Shown piece by piece: positions 9,008 through 17,555 of a stretch of DNA of 64,000 nt. The notes beneath the pieces were generated by a model, which saw only the letters and a program-made list of their open reading frames with translations, did no database searches and had not been told where the DNA came from. Every line of letters begins with the position of its first letter. Position 1 is the first letter of the stretch. The stretch spans positions 8,894 to 72,893 of the forward strand of contig CAJUPI010000010.1 in the NCBI GenBank assembly GCA_910588125.1, read 5' to 3'. Position numbers and translations under genes: made by a program. The DNA is from an uncultured Lachnospiraceae bacterium. GTDB lineage: Bacteria > Bacillota > Clostridia > Lachnospirales > Lachnospiraceae.

Positions 9008-9327
9008 TGATCCAGCATCCCTAGAACCACCACGGCCGCCAGCACAGCCAAAAGGACTCCGATGATCACATCCAACTGGCGTACTGTCAGAGGAATCCGG
9101 TCATAAAGCCGTTCCTTCAAAGGCAGGCTGGCGCGGTATTCTTTCAAAAGTTCATTTTCTCTTTTCAGACGCTCATTTTCTTGCTCCAGCTCTGACAATT
9201 TGCTCTCCGTTCCCGCCCCTTCTTCTCTGTTTTCAGCAAAGCCATTCTCCTCTACCGATTGCTTCTCCATAGCGGTTCCCCTCTCCATATATAATTTTTC
9301 AGCACTCTGCCATTCATCCAATGTCAT
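9004..9327 (-). CDS. Small coiled-coil protein with C-terminal membrane anchor, function unknown
   Basis: About 107 residues. An acidic N-terminal half is followed by a heptad-like coiled coil rich in Glu, Leu and Lys (SELEQENERLKRENELLKEY), then a single hydrophobic segment (VIIGVLLAVLAAVVVLGML) ending three residues before the stop. This is a tail-anchored layout with the coiled coil facing the cytoplasm. I prefer the ATG at 9327, with GGAG 9 nt upstream; a TTG at 9342 is also in frame. Both the ribosome-binding site and the start codon lie inside the end of palindromic repeat E. I do not recognise the family. Confidence 0.65.
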   Translation of the reverse strand: MTLDEWQSAEKLYMERGTAMEKQSVEENGFAENREEGAGTESKLSELEQENERLKRENELLKEYRASLPLKERLYDRIPLTVRQLDVIIGVLLAVLAAVVVLGMLDH

Positions 9328-9516
9328 TAAGTTTATCTCCAAGAATACTCAGCCAGGGAAAAAGGAGCGGGAAGCGGCGGGAACTGATCTGCGGCTTTTG
9401 ACTTTGCAGGGATTTTAGGAATTCTTGATCCCGAAACCGGAAAAAGCAGCAGATTATTTCCCACCGCTTCCCGCTCCTTTTTCCCTGGCGTACCTTCTGA
9501 GAAAATTAATTAAATG
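9324..9516. repeat. Palindromic repeat family 2, full-length copy (E)
   Basis: A 193-bp element forming one long hairpin. The inner arms 9353-9377 and 9464-9488 are exact 25-bp complements, and complementarity continues inward (GGGAA, ATCTGC, GCTTTT) to an apex closed by GGGAT/ATCCC. The outer ends are more diverged but still alike (CATTAAGTTTATCTC against CATTTAATTAATTTTCTC). Partial copies are at 38998 (F) and 46889 (G). The left end supplies the start codon of the small coiled-coil gene. Confidence 0.88.
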
Positions 9517-9539
9517 CCATTGGCCATTCATCCGGCCCA

Positions 9540-9602
9540 AACAAATGCAGCCGGGGAATTCTGGGGCGCTGATAAAAATACCCTCTTGCATTCCCCGGCT
9601 GC
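9540..9602 (-). terminator. Strong hairpin after mglC
   Basis: Perfect 13-bp inverted repeat GCAGCCGGGGAAT / ATTCCCCGGCTGC with a 30-nt loop, starting about 40 nt past the mglC stop. On minus it is followed by ATTTGTTTGG, a broken T-run. It is the likely end of the mglBAC transcript. Confidence 0.65.
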
Positions 9603-9642
9603 GGCTCCTTTGTCACTTTTCTTTTAATAAGCCTGCCGTCTT

Positions 9643-10638
9643 TTATTTCTTCGCAATATACTTGCGGATATCCAGTGCGATTGCCACTACGATTACGATA
9701 CCCTGAGCAATATACTGATAGTTCGGGTCAATTCCCAAAAACTGTAAACAGGTCTTTAAAAGCTCAAATACCAGCACGCCGATAACCACGCCGGATACCC
9801 GTCCGATACCGCCATTTACGGATACGCCGCCGATCGTACAGGCTGCGATAGCCTCCAGCTCATAACCATTACCGGTATTTACGCCGGCGCCGCCAGACTT
9901 GGCACCCAGAAGAAAGCCGGCAATTGCATAAAGGGCAGCAGCTGATACATAGATGATAATCTTTGTCTTTTTTACATTGACACCGGCCACCTCTGCCGCC
10001 GCCTCGTTACCGCCGATCGCGTACATATATTTGCCATGACGAGTATAGTTGTAAATGAACCACATGATTGCGCCGATCACGATGGCAATGATGAACAGAT
10101 AGGGGAACAGCCCAAACAGTTTACCATTGGCAATCACGGTATAATCAGTACGATAGCCGCCCAGCGGAACCGACTTTGTGTAAACCAGGTTGATACCGTA
10201 GATAATCATCTGCATACCGAGAGTTCCGATAAATGCCGGTACACTTAAGTAAGCTACCACTACGCCATTGATCAGGCCAAAAATACAGCAGACTGCCACA
10301 CAGATCAACAGGATCAGCCAAACATTCAACTCCGGAAAGCTGCTCGTCAGCTCAAAACGGCCGCTGTAATCTGCTCTCTGCAAAAGAGTACCGGCCAGAC
10401 AGGCAGCCAAACCTACAGAACGCCCGGCGGAAAGGTCGGTTCCTTTGGTAATCAGACATCCGGAAACACCGATCGCAATGATGAAACGGCATGCCACATT
10501 AATGGAAATATTGCTGAAATTACTCATACTGAAGAAATTATCCTTGGTAATTCCCACAATCAGAACCATCACCAAAATCAAGATCACAATACCATTGTTG
10601 ATCAGGATATCCACTACATTTGTTTTCTTGGTATTCAT
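9643..10638 (-). CDS. mglC: Galactose/methylgalactoside-type ABC transporter permease MglC
   Basis: Membrane subunit of a simple-sugar importer (BPD_transp_2 family). It has roughly eight to ten hydrophobic segments, the TKGTDLSAGRSVGL stretch after the first segments, and GGNEAAAEVAGVNV in the cytoplasmic loop that contacts the ATPase, both typical of MglC. About 331 residues, normal. The Met at 10638 has the better distance to GGAGG; the ATG at 10644 is only 2 nt from it. Last gene of mglB-mglA-mglC, 18 nt after mglA. Confidence 0.92.
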   Translation of the reverse strand: MNTKKTNVVDILINNGIVILILVMVLIVGITKDNFFSMSNFSNISINVACRFIIAIGVSGCLITKGTDLSAGRSVGLAACLAGTLLQRADYSGRFELTSSFPELNVWLILLICVAVCCIFGLINGVVVAYLSVPAFIGTLGMQMIIYGINLVYTKSVPLGGYRTDYTVIANGKLFGLFPYLFIIAIVIGAIMWFIYNYTRHGKYMYAIGGNEAAAEVAGVNVKKTKIIIYVSAAALYAIAGFLLGAKSGGAGVNTGNGYELEAIAACTIGGVSVNGGIGRVSGVVIGVLVFELLKTCLQFLGIDPNYQYIAQGIVIVVAIALDIRKYIAKK

Positions 10639-10656
10639 TCTCATTTCCTCCTCTTC

Positions 10657-12165
10657 CTAAAACTTGGTCGCGTAGCTCATGATACGCTCCTGCGTTGCTT
10701 CCTCACCTTGTACCTCGCCGGTAATGTGTCCGTTACACATAACGAGAATCCGGTTGGAGACGCCAATCAGCTCCGGCATTTCCGAAGATATCATGATAAT
10801 GCCCTTACCCTGCTTCGCCAGCTCGATCATAATCTGATAGATCTCATACTTCGCGCCGACATCGATACCACGAGTCGGTTCATCCATGATCAAAATATCC
10901 GGATTATTGGCCAGCCAGCGGGAGATCAATACTTTCTGCTGGTTACCGCCGGACAAAGACTGTATCAGTGTCTTGCTGTCAGGCGTCTTAATCGAAAGCT
11001 TTGCCACGTTATCTTGTACCAGTTGCTCGATCTTGCCCTTATTGAGCTTTACCCCCACCTCGAGATACTGATCCAAGGAGGAAATAGATACGTTATCTGC
11101 GATGGAGAGACAACCCAGAATCCCGGTTCCCCGACGGTCCTCAGTGATCATGCCGATCCCGCCGCGGATGGCATCCTGCGGGCGCCGGATATTCATCTTC
11201 TGGCCCTTGATATAAACCTCACCGCTGCTGATATGACGCATACCAAAGATTGCCTCCATCAGCTCGGTCCGCTGAGCACCTACCAGACCGCCAAAGCCCA
11301 GGATCTCTCCCCGGCGGAGCTGGAAAGAACAGTCCTGGAACGAACGCTCATGAATACTGGAATAACCCTTTACTTCCAGAAGGACCTCACCCACGGCCGC
11401 ATCGTTCTTCGGCGGATAGATATTGGTCAGCTCACGGCCTACCATCTGCTTGACAATCTCTTCATCCGTGATATCATTCATGTTCCAGGAGCCCACATAT
11501 GTACCGTCACGCATAATCGTGATATCATCACAGATCTCCCGGATCTCCGCCATCTTGTGAGAAATATAAACCAACGACACTCCCCTGGACTTCAGATCCC
11601 GGATAATTCGGAAGAGTGCTTCTACTTCATTGTCTGTAAGAGAGGATGTCGGCTCATCCAGAATCACTACCCTTGCCTGCAAAGAAACGGCCTTGGCGAT
11701 CTCCACCGACTGCATCTGTGCAATAGACATGCTGCCCAGCTTTGCCTTGGGGTTGTAAGGCATCTTCACATCATCCAGCCATTTGGCCGTCTCCTCAAAC
11801 ATCTTCTTGTGGTCCACCACCTGAAACGGCCCGAACTTCTTCGTCGGATAGCGGCCGGCATACATATTCTCTGCCACCGTCCTCTCCGGTATCGGCTGCA
11901 ATTCCTGGTGAACCATCGCCAGCCCCTTATGCAGCGCCTCATCCGGGTTGTGGATATCCACCCGCTCTCCGTCCAGATAAACCTCGCCCTCATCCATATG
12001 ATAAATACCAAACAGGCACTTCATCAATGTGGATTTCCCTGCACCGTTCTCCCCCATCAACGCATGGACAGTACCCGGACGGACGTTTAAGTTGATCTTA
12101 TCCAGAGCCTTTACGCCAGGGAAGCTTTTGGAAACTCCTCGCATTTCCAGTCTGTACTCTGCCAT
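10657..12165 (-). CDS. mglA: Sugar ABC transporter ATPase MglA (double nucleotide-binding domain)
   Basis: Energises sugar import with MglB and MglC. Two ABC domains lie in one 502-residue chain. The first has Walker A GENGAGKST and Walker B VVILDEPTSSL. The second has a degenerate P-loop (GGLVGAQRTEL), signature LSGGNQQKV and Walker B ILIMDEPTRGID. One competent and one degenerate site is normal for MglA/RbsA/XylG proteins. I start at MAEYRLE because AAAGGAGAG precedes it. An mRNA hairpin separates it from mglB. Confidence 0.94.
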   Translation of the reverse strand: MAEYRLEMRGVSKSFPGVKALDKINLNVRPGTVHALMGENGAGKSTLMKCLFGIYHMDEGEVYLDGERVDIHNPDEALHKGLAMVHQELQPIPERTVAENMYAGRYPTKKFGPFQVVDHKKMFEETAKWLDDVKMPYNPKAKLGSMSIAQMQSVEIAKAVSLQARVVILDEPTSSLTDNEVEALFRIIRDLKSRGVSLVYISHKMAEIREICDDITIMRDGTYVGSWNMNDITDEEIVKQMVGRELTNIYPPKNDAAVGEVLLEVKGYSSIHERSFQDCSFQLRRGEILGFGGLVGAQRTELMEAIFGMRHISSGEVYIKGQKMNIRRPQDAIRGGIGMITEDRRGTGILGCLSIADNVSISSLDQYLEVGVKLNKGKIEQLVQDNVAKLSIKTPDSKTLIQSLSGGNQQKVLISRWLANNPDILIMDEPTRGIDVGAKYEIYQIMIELAKQGKGIIMISSEMPELIGVSNRILVMCNGHITGEVQGEEATQERIMSYATKF

Positions 12166-12187
12166 CCCATTCTCTCCTTTCATAAAA

Positions 12188-12214
12188 TCGGGTGTGCCTT
12201 GCGGACACACCCGA
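12188..12214 (-). promoter_or_regulatory. Intercistronic hairpin between mglB and mglA
   Basis: TCGGGTGTG and CACACCCGA pair perfectly over 9 bp with a 9-nt loop; on minus it is followed by TTTTATG. It could be a leaky terminator or a 3'-end stabiliser that yields more mglB than mglAC message, as is common for binding-protein genes. Confidence 0.6.
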
Positions 12215-12247
12215 CACTTTTCCTTTTATTCACCCGTTGCTCAGGTC

Positions 12248-13393
12248 TTATTTGATGAGTTCCAGAACCTCGCCTGCATTCTCCGGAGTAACCTTTACAT
12301 AGTCAACCATGTATACGTTATCCACATCCTTACCATTGACGAAATCCATCGCCTTGTCAGCGGCAGTGTGAGCCTGGCCAAAGTAATCGTTGAATACGGT
12401 ACCGGTCATCTTGCCGTTCATAACGTGCTCCACAACCTCAACCAAAGCATCAACACCTACCAGATAGATATCTTCATTCACCTTTCTGCCGGCTGCCTCG
12501 ATCGCCTGCAGAGCTCCCAGTGCCATTGCATCGTTGTTACAGAATACTACGTCGATCTTGGCGCCATGCTGAGACAGTGCATTGGCAGTGATCTCCTGGC
12601 CCTTAGTCTGATCCCAGTCACCACGCATCTTTACCAGCTCCTCTACCTCAACGCCAGCTGCGGTCAGAGCCTCGATGGACTTCTCCGTTCTGTACTGGGC
12701 ATCTACGTTCTCCGGATCACCCTGAACCATGATGTAACGAACAACGCCGTCGCCGTCTGCATCGCCCTTATTCTCCAGCTCTGCGATCTCCTCGCCCTGG
12801 AACGTACCGGACTGTCTTGCGTCAGCGCCTACGTAGGTAGCCTTGATTCCTTCGTCTACCCAAGCCTGCTCTCTCTCTGCCTCCGGCTCACGGTTGATAT
12901 AGACAACCGGGATGCCAGCTGCGTTACACTCCTCGGTAACGGTCGGCTCAGAAGAAGCCTGTACCAGGTTGATGATCATCACGTCATATCCCTGGGTGAT
13001 GAAGTTACGAATCTGGTTCATCTGCTCGCCCTGGTCGTTCTTACCATCCATGATGGAAATGTTCTCTTCCTTCACGCCGATCTCTTCTACCAGATACTTC
13101 TTCAACTCTTCGCGATACAGGGTCATGAAGTTATCAGCGAACTGATAAATAGAAATACCAACCTTGACCTCAGCCGGATCCTTGCCCTCTACCGTGGCTG
13201 CTGCGTCTGCTGCGGTAGTCTCTGCTTCTTCCTTTGCTGCTGCGGTAGTCTCAGCCTCAGCCGGTGCTGCGGTGGTAGCCTCTGTCGCCGGTGCCGCAGT
13301 GGTTTCAGCCGGCTTGCTGCCGCCACATGCCGCAAGTGACAGTACCATGCAGGATGCCAGTGCCATAGCGGTTACTTTCCTTGTCAATCTCAT
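12248..13393 (-). CDS. mglB: Galactose/glucose-type sugar-binding lipoprotein MglB
   Basis: Captures sugar outside the membrane and delivers it to MglA/MglC. The signal peptide ends in lipobox LAAC (Cys22), followed by a 50-residue linker of Ala, Thr and Glu typical of Lachnospiraceae lipoproteins, then a Peripla_BP_4 fold. The insertion DADGDGVVRY resembles the calcium-binding loop of enteric galactose-binding protein. VVFCNNDAMALGAL and YLVGVDAL are hinge and sugar-pocket motifs. GGGAGGA precedes the ATG. Galactose or glucose is the best guess, although related clostridial systems handle xylose. Confidence 0.88.
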   Translation of the reverse strand: MRLTRKVTAMALASCMVLSLAACGGSKPAETTAAPATEATTAAPAEAETTAAAKEEAETTAADAAATVEGKDPAEVKVGISIYQFADNFMTLYREELKKYLVEEIGVKEENISIMDGKNDQGEQMNQIRNFITQGYDVMIINLVQASSEPTVTEECNAAGIPVVYINREPEAEREQAWVDEGIKATYVGADARQSGTFQGEEIAELENKGDADGDGVVRYIMVQGDPENVDAQYRTEKSIEALTAAGVEVEELVKMRGDWDQTKGQEITANALSQHGAKIDVVFCNNDAMALGALQAIEAAGRKVNEDIYLVGVDALVEVVEHVMNGKMTGTVFNDYFGQAHTAADKAMDFVNGKDVDNVYMVDYVKVTPENAGEVLELIK

Positions 13394-13463
13394 GTCGAAA
13401 ATCCTCCCTTTATTATGGATTTGTATTGTTCGGCTTTGGCAATATTGCCTTGCCGATGACCAT

Positions 13464-13535
13464 ATTATAATAGATTTTTATCAATTTTTCCATAAGATTT
13501 TTTTCGATTTTTTATAGATTTTCTTCGATTTTTCC
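13464..13535 (-). promoter_or_regulatory. mglB promoter with phased A-tracts upstream
   Basis: A perfect TATAAT (13464-13469 on minus) lies about 70 nt from the mglB start, with only a weak -35 (TGGAAA). Directly upstream, six A-runs of 4-7 nt recur at mostly 9-11 nt intervals, many followed by TC. This pattern bends DNA or acts as an UP element. The remainder of the 243-nt gap (13536-13636) shows nothing I recognise. Confidence 0.55.
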
Positions 13536-13636
13536 ATATATTACCGAAAAACCGGCCCAAAACGCTTCTCAACCGGGCAAAAGATATACGTTATCACCGA
13601 CAACACCAAAATTTCGCCGGGCTCCGTTCGTCAAAT

Positions 13637-14653
13637 TCACTCGCCCGTAATAATCTCCTGCGGCGACCAGTAATATTTGCCGTTTTCCAGAGAAAGCTCT
13701 TCTAAAACCGGCTGTTTCAATGCCTTTGATGCAGCAATAGAAAATATCGCCTTGGCATATTGTTCCTTGTCTGCCGATACCGTCCCCATCAGCTTTCCTG
13801 CCTGCACTGCCTCCACCCCGGGCGTAGTGCCGTCGATTCCCACCAGCCTGACATTCTTCTTTCCCGCCCGTTCCAGTGCGTCAATCGCTCCTAACGCCAT
13901 ATCATCGTTATTGCACACCACAAGCTCAATCATATCCGGATACTCTTCCAACCACTGCTCCATCAATGCCGAAGCCTGGCTTCGCTCCCAGTTGGCTATG
14001 CCGCCGGTGAGCTTTTCGATCGGCACCCCGCCATCTTTCAATGTCTGAATGGACCACTCCGTACGGATCAGCGAATCCTGATGACTGCTCTCTCCCTCTA
14101 ACATTACATAGCTGACCACCCCGTCTCCGTTCCTGTCCAGGCTGGAAGGATCCTTCCGGTACTGATCCACCACAATGCTTCCCTGCAGCGTCGCAGACTC
14201 CTTGGCCACTGCTCCTACATAATAGAGCTGATCCCAGCGAGCCATATCCTCCTCCACCGGCTGACGGTTAAAAAAAACTACCGGAATTCCGGCGGTCATT
14301 GCTTTGTCAATCATCGCGGAAGCCGCCGTCCGGTCTACCGGATTGATGCACATCACATCGCATCCCAGCGAGATAAAACGCTCAACCTGATTATTCTGGG
14401 TATTCTGACTCCCCTTGGCGTCTTGAATGTCCAGGGTCACTTTGATTCCATGCTCCTGCTCATACTCCTTTGCACAGTTCTCCATTTCTCCCCGGATATT
14501 ATTGATAAATGTATCATCTCCCCGATACAGGCTCACCCCAATCCGCAAGGACTTTTTCGTCTCCTCTGCCTTCAGGCCTCCGCAGCCAGACAATACGATC
14601 AACATACATAAACCAACCAAAAAATAATGGCATGCCCTGCTTCTTCCTCCCAT
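13637..14653 (-). CDS. Second MglB-like sugar-binding lipoprotein
   Basis: 338 residues, with a signal peptide ending in lipobox LSGC and a Peripla_BP_4 fold closely resembling the downstream MglB: RIGVSLYRGDDTFI, a DRNGDGVVSYVML loop, VVCNNDDMALGAI and VRLVGIDG. It lacks the long Ala/Thr/Glu linker. It lies between the sensory genes and mglB in the same direction, 55 nt after the membrane-anchored binding protein. It could be a second receptor for the importer with different specificity, or part of the sensor. Confidence 0.8.
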   Translation of the reverse strand: MGGRSRACHYFLVGLCMLIVLSGCGGLKAEETKKSLRIGVSLYRGDDTFINNIRGEMENCAKEYEQEHGIKVTLDIQDAKGSQNTQNNQVERFISLGCDVMCINPVDRTAASAMIDKAMTAGIPVVFFNRQPVEEDMARWDQLYYVGAVAKESATLQGSIVVDQYRKDPSSLDRNGDGVVSYVMLEGESSHQDSLIRTEWSIQTLKDGGVPIEKLTGGIANWERSQASALMEQWLEEYPDMIELVVCNNDDMALGAIDALERAGKKNVRLVGIDGTTPGVEAVQAGKLMGTVSADKEQYAKAIFSIAASKALKQPVLEELSLENGKYYWSPQEIITGE

Positions 14654-14708
14654 CCCTTCACCCCCGGCTTTTTATCATTTTCCTGCCCGATCAGGAAAAC
14701 TGCTCTTC

Positions 14709-15686
14709 TCATTCGATTGGGTACAGCAGCTTTTCATACTCGGTTCTGCGCAAATCTTCTCGCCTGATATAATGGCTCTCCAGGTATCCCAATGCCGGAA
14801 CCGGCTGATTGCCGGCCAGCTTTACCGCCGTGCTCACGCTCAGATATCCGGCGGTAAAATCATCGGTAATGCTCAGTCCCTGAATCACTCCCCGATCCAG
14901 GTAGTTGAGCAGGCGGACCGTGGTTCCCCGCCCATACAGTCCGCCGGCGCCCTCCGGCCTCTCACTGTCTGACAAAACCTGAGCCGCCTCAGTTAAGCTT
15001 ACCGGATCCAGCGCAATCATCACCGCCCGGCCAAAATCCTGTTCCCACACCGCCTTCACCTGCTGCTTTTGTTCCCCCGCCCGGCTGCTCGGTAAAAAAG
15101 TCACTTCACAGTCCGCCGCAGAAAACACATTCTCAATCCCATCCGCAAACTGCCGGCTTATCTGATCCGGCTGCCGCTTGCCAAGCAGATAAAACCGCTG
15201 CCCGGGCGGCTGCTCTGCCAGCACCTGTCCGGCCAGTTCCTGTCCCATCTGATAATAGTCAAAAGTAATCCGGGCCGACAGCTCATCTCCCACCGAAGAA
15301 AGCTCCGAATTTAAAAAGACCAGTGGGACGCTCACCCGCTTATCTGCCTGCATCTGCAAGATCTGCCCAGAATCCACCGGCGACACCACAAGCGCCCGGC
15401 TTCCATCCTGCTGCTCCCGCAAAATCAGCTCCTCCTGCTGTTCTCTGCTCCCCTCATCGTACAAAGTGATAAAGCTGACATCCACATTGTACTCAATGGC
15501 CGCCCGGTCCATGCCTTTGCGGAAATTGACATAGTTGTCATCCACGGTATCCTCCACGATCACCGAGATCGCATAAATCTGCGCCTTCTTCTCTTTGATA
15601 ATCAGATCGGTAGAGGACAAAAGAAATAAAAGCACCAGCACCATCCCATACAAAATCCAGAAGACTCTCTCCTTGTGGTTACTCAT
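14709..15686 (-). CDS. Membrane-anchored periplasmic-binding protein, probable sensor partner of the adjacent kinase
   Basis: 325 residues: one N-terminal hydrophobic segment (VFWILYGMVLVLLFLLSS) without a lipobox cysteine, then a sugar-binding Peripla_BP_4-like domain that is more divergent than the two MglB proteins. The ATG overlaps the stop of the histidine kinase by 4 nt, implying coupled translation and a shared job. The arrangement matches clostridial XylFII-LytS-YesN, where an anchored binding protein presents sugar to the kinase. I infer the same here; the ligand is unknown. Confidence 0.75.
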   Translation of the reverse strand: MSNHKERVFWILYGMVLVLLFLLSSTDLIIKEKKAQIYAISVIVEDTVDDNYVNFRKGMDRAAIEYNVDVSFITLYDEGSREQQEELILREQQDGSRALVVSPVDSGQILQMQADKRVSVPLVFLNSELSSVGDELSARITFDYYQMGQELAGQVLAEQPPGQRFYLLGKRQPDQISRQFADGIENVFSAADCEVTFLPSSRAGEQKQQVKAVWEQDFGRAVMIALDPVSLTEAAQVLSDSERPEGAGGLYGRGTTVRLLNYLDRGVIQGLSITDDFTAGYLSVSTAVKLAGNQPVPALGYLESHYIRREDLRRTEYEKLLYPIE

Positions 15687-17473
15687 GGCTTCTCCCCCTC
15701 TGTCAGTTCCTGATAGGATACTGCCGGCAGGCAGATGTGGATCCGAGTGCCCTCGTCCGGCTCCGAATCTATGGACAGCCCGTATTCCTCACCGAAATAC
15801 AGGCGTATCCGCTCATTGACATTTTTCACTCCAATCCCGGAACCCCGGCGGGAAGAGATATGAGGCTTTCCGGATAAAATCTGCTCCACCTGTTCTCCGG
15901 TCATGCCCAGGCCATTGTCTGCCACCAGAAAACAGAGCTTTCCTTTCTCCAGCCCTGCTTTTACCAGTATTTCACCGTCCCCGTCCATGAATTCCATCCC
16001 ATGATAGATAGCATTCTCCACCAAAGGCTGCAGCATCAGCTTTAAAGAGGCCAGGCCGAGAATCTCCGGCTCCTCTTCAATGCGATAGGTAAATTTATTT
16101 TTAAACCGCATCTGTTGTATCATCAGATAATTGCGCACATGCTCCAGTTCATCCTTCACCGGGATAATGCTCCTTCCCTTACTCAGGCTGATTCGAAAAA
16201 AACGTGCCAGTGCCGTCACCACCCGCACCGCCTCATTCTTCTGCTCATTCTCGATCATCCATACGATAATATCCAGAGTATTATAGAGGAAATGAGGATT
16301 GATCTGAGACTGCAAAGTGTCAAACTCGCTTTTTCGTTTTGATTCGTGCTCTGCCACGATGTCCTGCATTAGTTCCTGTATCCGCTTTGCCATATCGCCT
16401 ATGGAACGCCCCAGATGCTGGATCTCATAAGAACCGCCTGTATAGACCTCCGTATCCAGCTCGCCTGCCTCGATCGCATTGACCGATTTTTCCAGCTCCT
16501 GAATCGGCGCTGTGATGCGGGACGAGATATAAGCATTGATCATTGCCAGCAAAAACACAAAAAACGCCGCCACAAACACTACAAACAATTTCGTCTTAAT
16601 GCCGTTTAAAGAAAATCCCCTTTCCGGCATTACGCCGATGATCTTCCATCCAGTATATCCAACGGATTTTACGGCAAGATCCCGCTTTTCCCCCAAATAC
16701 GTCTCCTGATAATTGCCGTCCCGGTAGCCGGCCGCCGTTTCCAGATTCTCCTCGGCAAGCCCGGCATCGATCAGCTGCATACGCGGATGGTAAATCAAAT
16801 CCCCCCAAGAGCTGACCAGGTAGAGATACCCCCCGTTTCCCATGGCTACATTGTCCAGAAGCTGCTTTAGGCTTCCATAGGTAATATCAATCAGCAGTAC
16901 TCCCTGATCCGTGGCTGTTCCCTGCGTGATCTCCACCGCCCGGGAAAGGGAAATGACCCAGCGATATTGATTCTCGCTATTATCAAAAATATACTGTACA
17001 TGCGGTAAACTAAAGTGCAGATTATCCGTACGCTCCAGAGTATTCTGAAACCATTCCTCCCCGGTCACATCCATCCCCGTCTTCAGGCGGGCGGCCGGCA
17101 TGGCCGCCAGCAATTCCCCCTCTTTCGAGAGCAGCGCTATGTTGGAAATCTGATCCTTATTATTATCGTAGAGCAGGGTAAACTCGCTGTTTAACGATTT
17201 TTCGGACAGATCCGCATTTTTAATCACCCCATAGTACAGCGAATCCGACAGCTTCATGATCGTCCGCAGATAAGAATCTACCGAAAGATTTACCTGATTG
17301 ATCACGGTCTGGTTCTCCTCCCGAATCGCCTCTGTCAACTGCCCGGCCAGACGCCCGTAAACCGATATCCCGATCAGCAGAATCATTACCAGCGCACTGA
17401 TTGTAAAATAGACAAATATCGTATAACGGATACTGGCTTTCTGAATAAAAACCGGTTTTCTGGTTCTGGCCAT
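15683..17473 (-). CDS. YesM/LytS-type sensor histidine kinase
   Basis: 596 residues. One membrane segment near residues 17-37, an extracellular region of about 250 residues (dCache-like), a second segment near 300, a HAMP linker, then the His_kinase domain with phospho-acceptor His394 in QINPHFLYNTL and an ATPase domain with N-box VENAIYHG and G-box GIGVKNVNERI. AGGAGGAA precedes the ATG. It follows the YesN regulator by 82 nt and overlaps the anchored binding protein. It probably reports extracellular sugar to the regulator and controls the mgl genes. Confidence 0.9.
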   Translation of the reverse strand: MARTRKPVFIQKASIRYTIFVYFTISALVMILLIGISVYGRLAGQLTEAIREENQTVINQVNLSVDSYLRTIMKLSDSLYYGVIKNADLSEKSLNSEFTLLYDNNKDQISNIALLSKEGELLAAMPAARLKTGMDVTGEEWFQNTLERTDNLHFSLPHVQYIFDNSENQYRWVISLSRAVEITQGTATDQGVLLIDITYGSLKQLLDNVAMGNGGYLYLVSSWGDLIYHPRMQLIDAGLAEENLETAAGYRDGNYQETYLGEKRDLAVKSVGYTGWKIIGVMPERGFSLNGIKTKLFVVFVAAFFVFLLAMINAYISSRITAPIQELEKSVNAIEAGELDTEVYTGGSYEIQHLGRSIGDMAKRIQELMQDIVAEHESKRKSEFDTLQSQINPHFLYNTLDIIVWMIENEQKNEAVRVVTALARFFRISLSKGRSIIPVKDELEHVRNYLMIQQMRFKNKFTYRIEEEPEILGLASLKLMLQPLVENAIYHGMEFMDGDGEILVKAGLEKGKLCFLVADNGLGMTGEQVEQILSGKPHISSRRGSGIGVKNVNERIRLYFGEEYGLSIDSEPDEGTRIHICLPAVSYQELTEGEKP

Positions 17474-17555
17474 GAGTTCCTCCTGCTATTCTCCATATCA
17501 TCCGAAAATCTCTTTGTCTCCGCCGGTATCCGGTTTTGTCCTTTGTCCCGTTTGC

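Noticed and set aside
10708..12090. Long open frame (460 codons) on plus opposite mglA
   Set aside because: Lies wholly antisense to a well-supported ABC ATPase, has no ribosome-binding site and a protein composition rich in His, Arg and Leu without any motif. It reflects the codon bias of the real gene.
12029..13339. Long open frame (436 codons) on plus opposite mglB
   Set aside because: Antisense shadow of mglB; Cys/Ser/Leu-rich C-terminus is the complement of the Ala/Thr/Glu linker.
13554..13570. Possible catabolite-responsive element (AAAACGCTT) upstream of mglB
   Set aside because: The central CG fits, but outer positions do not match the cre consensus and it lies far upstream of the -10.
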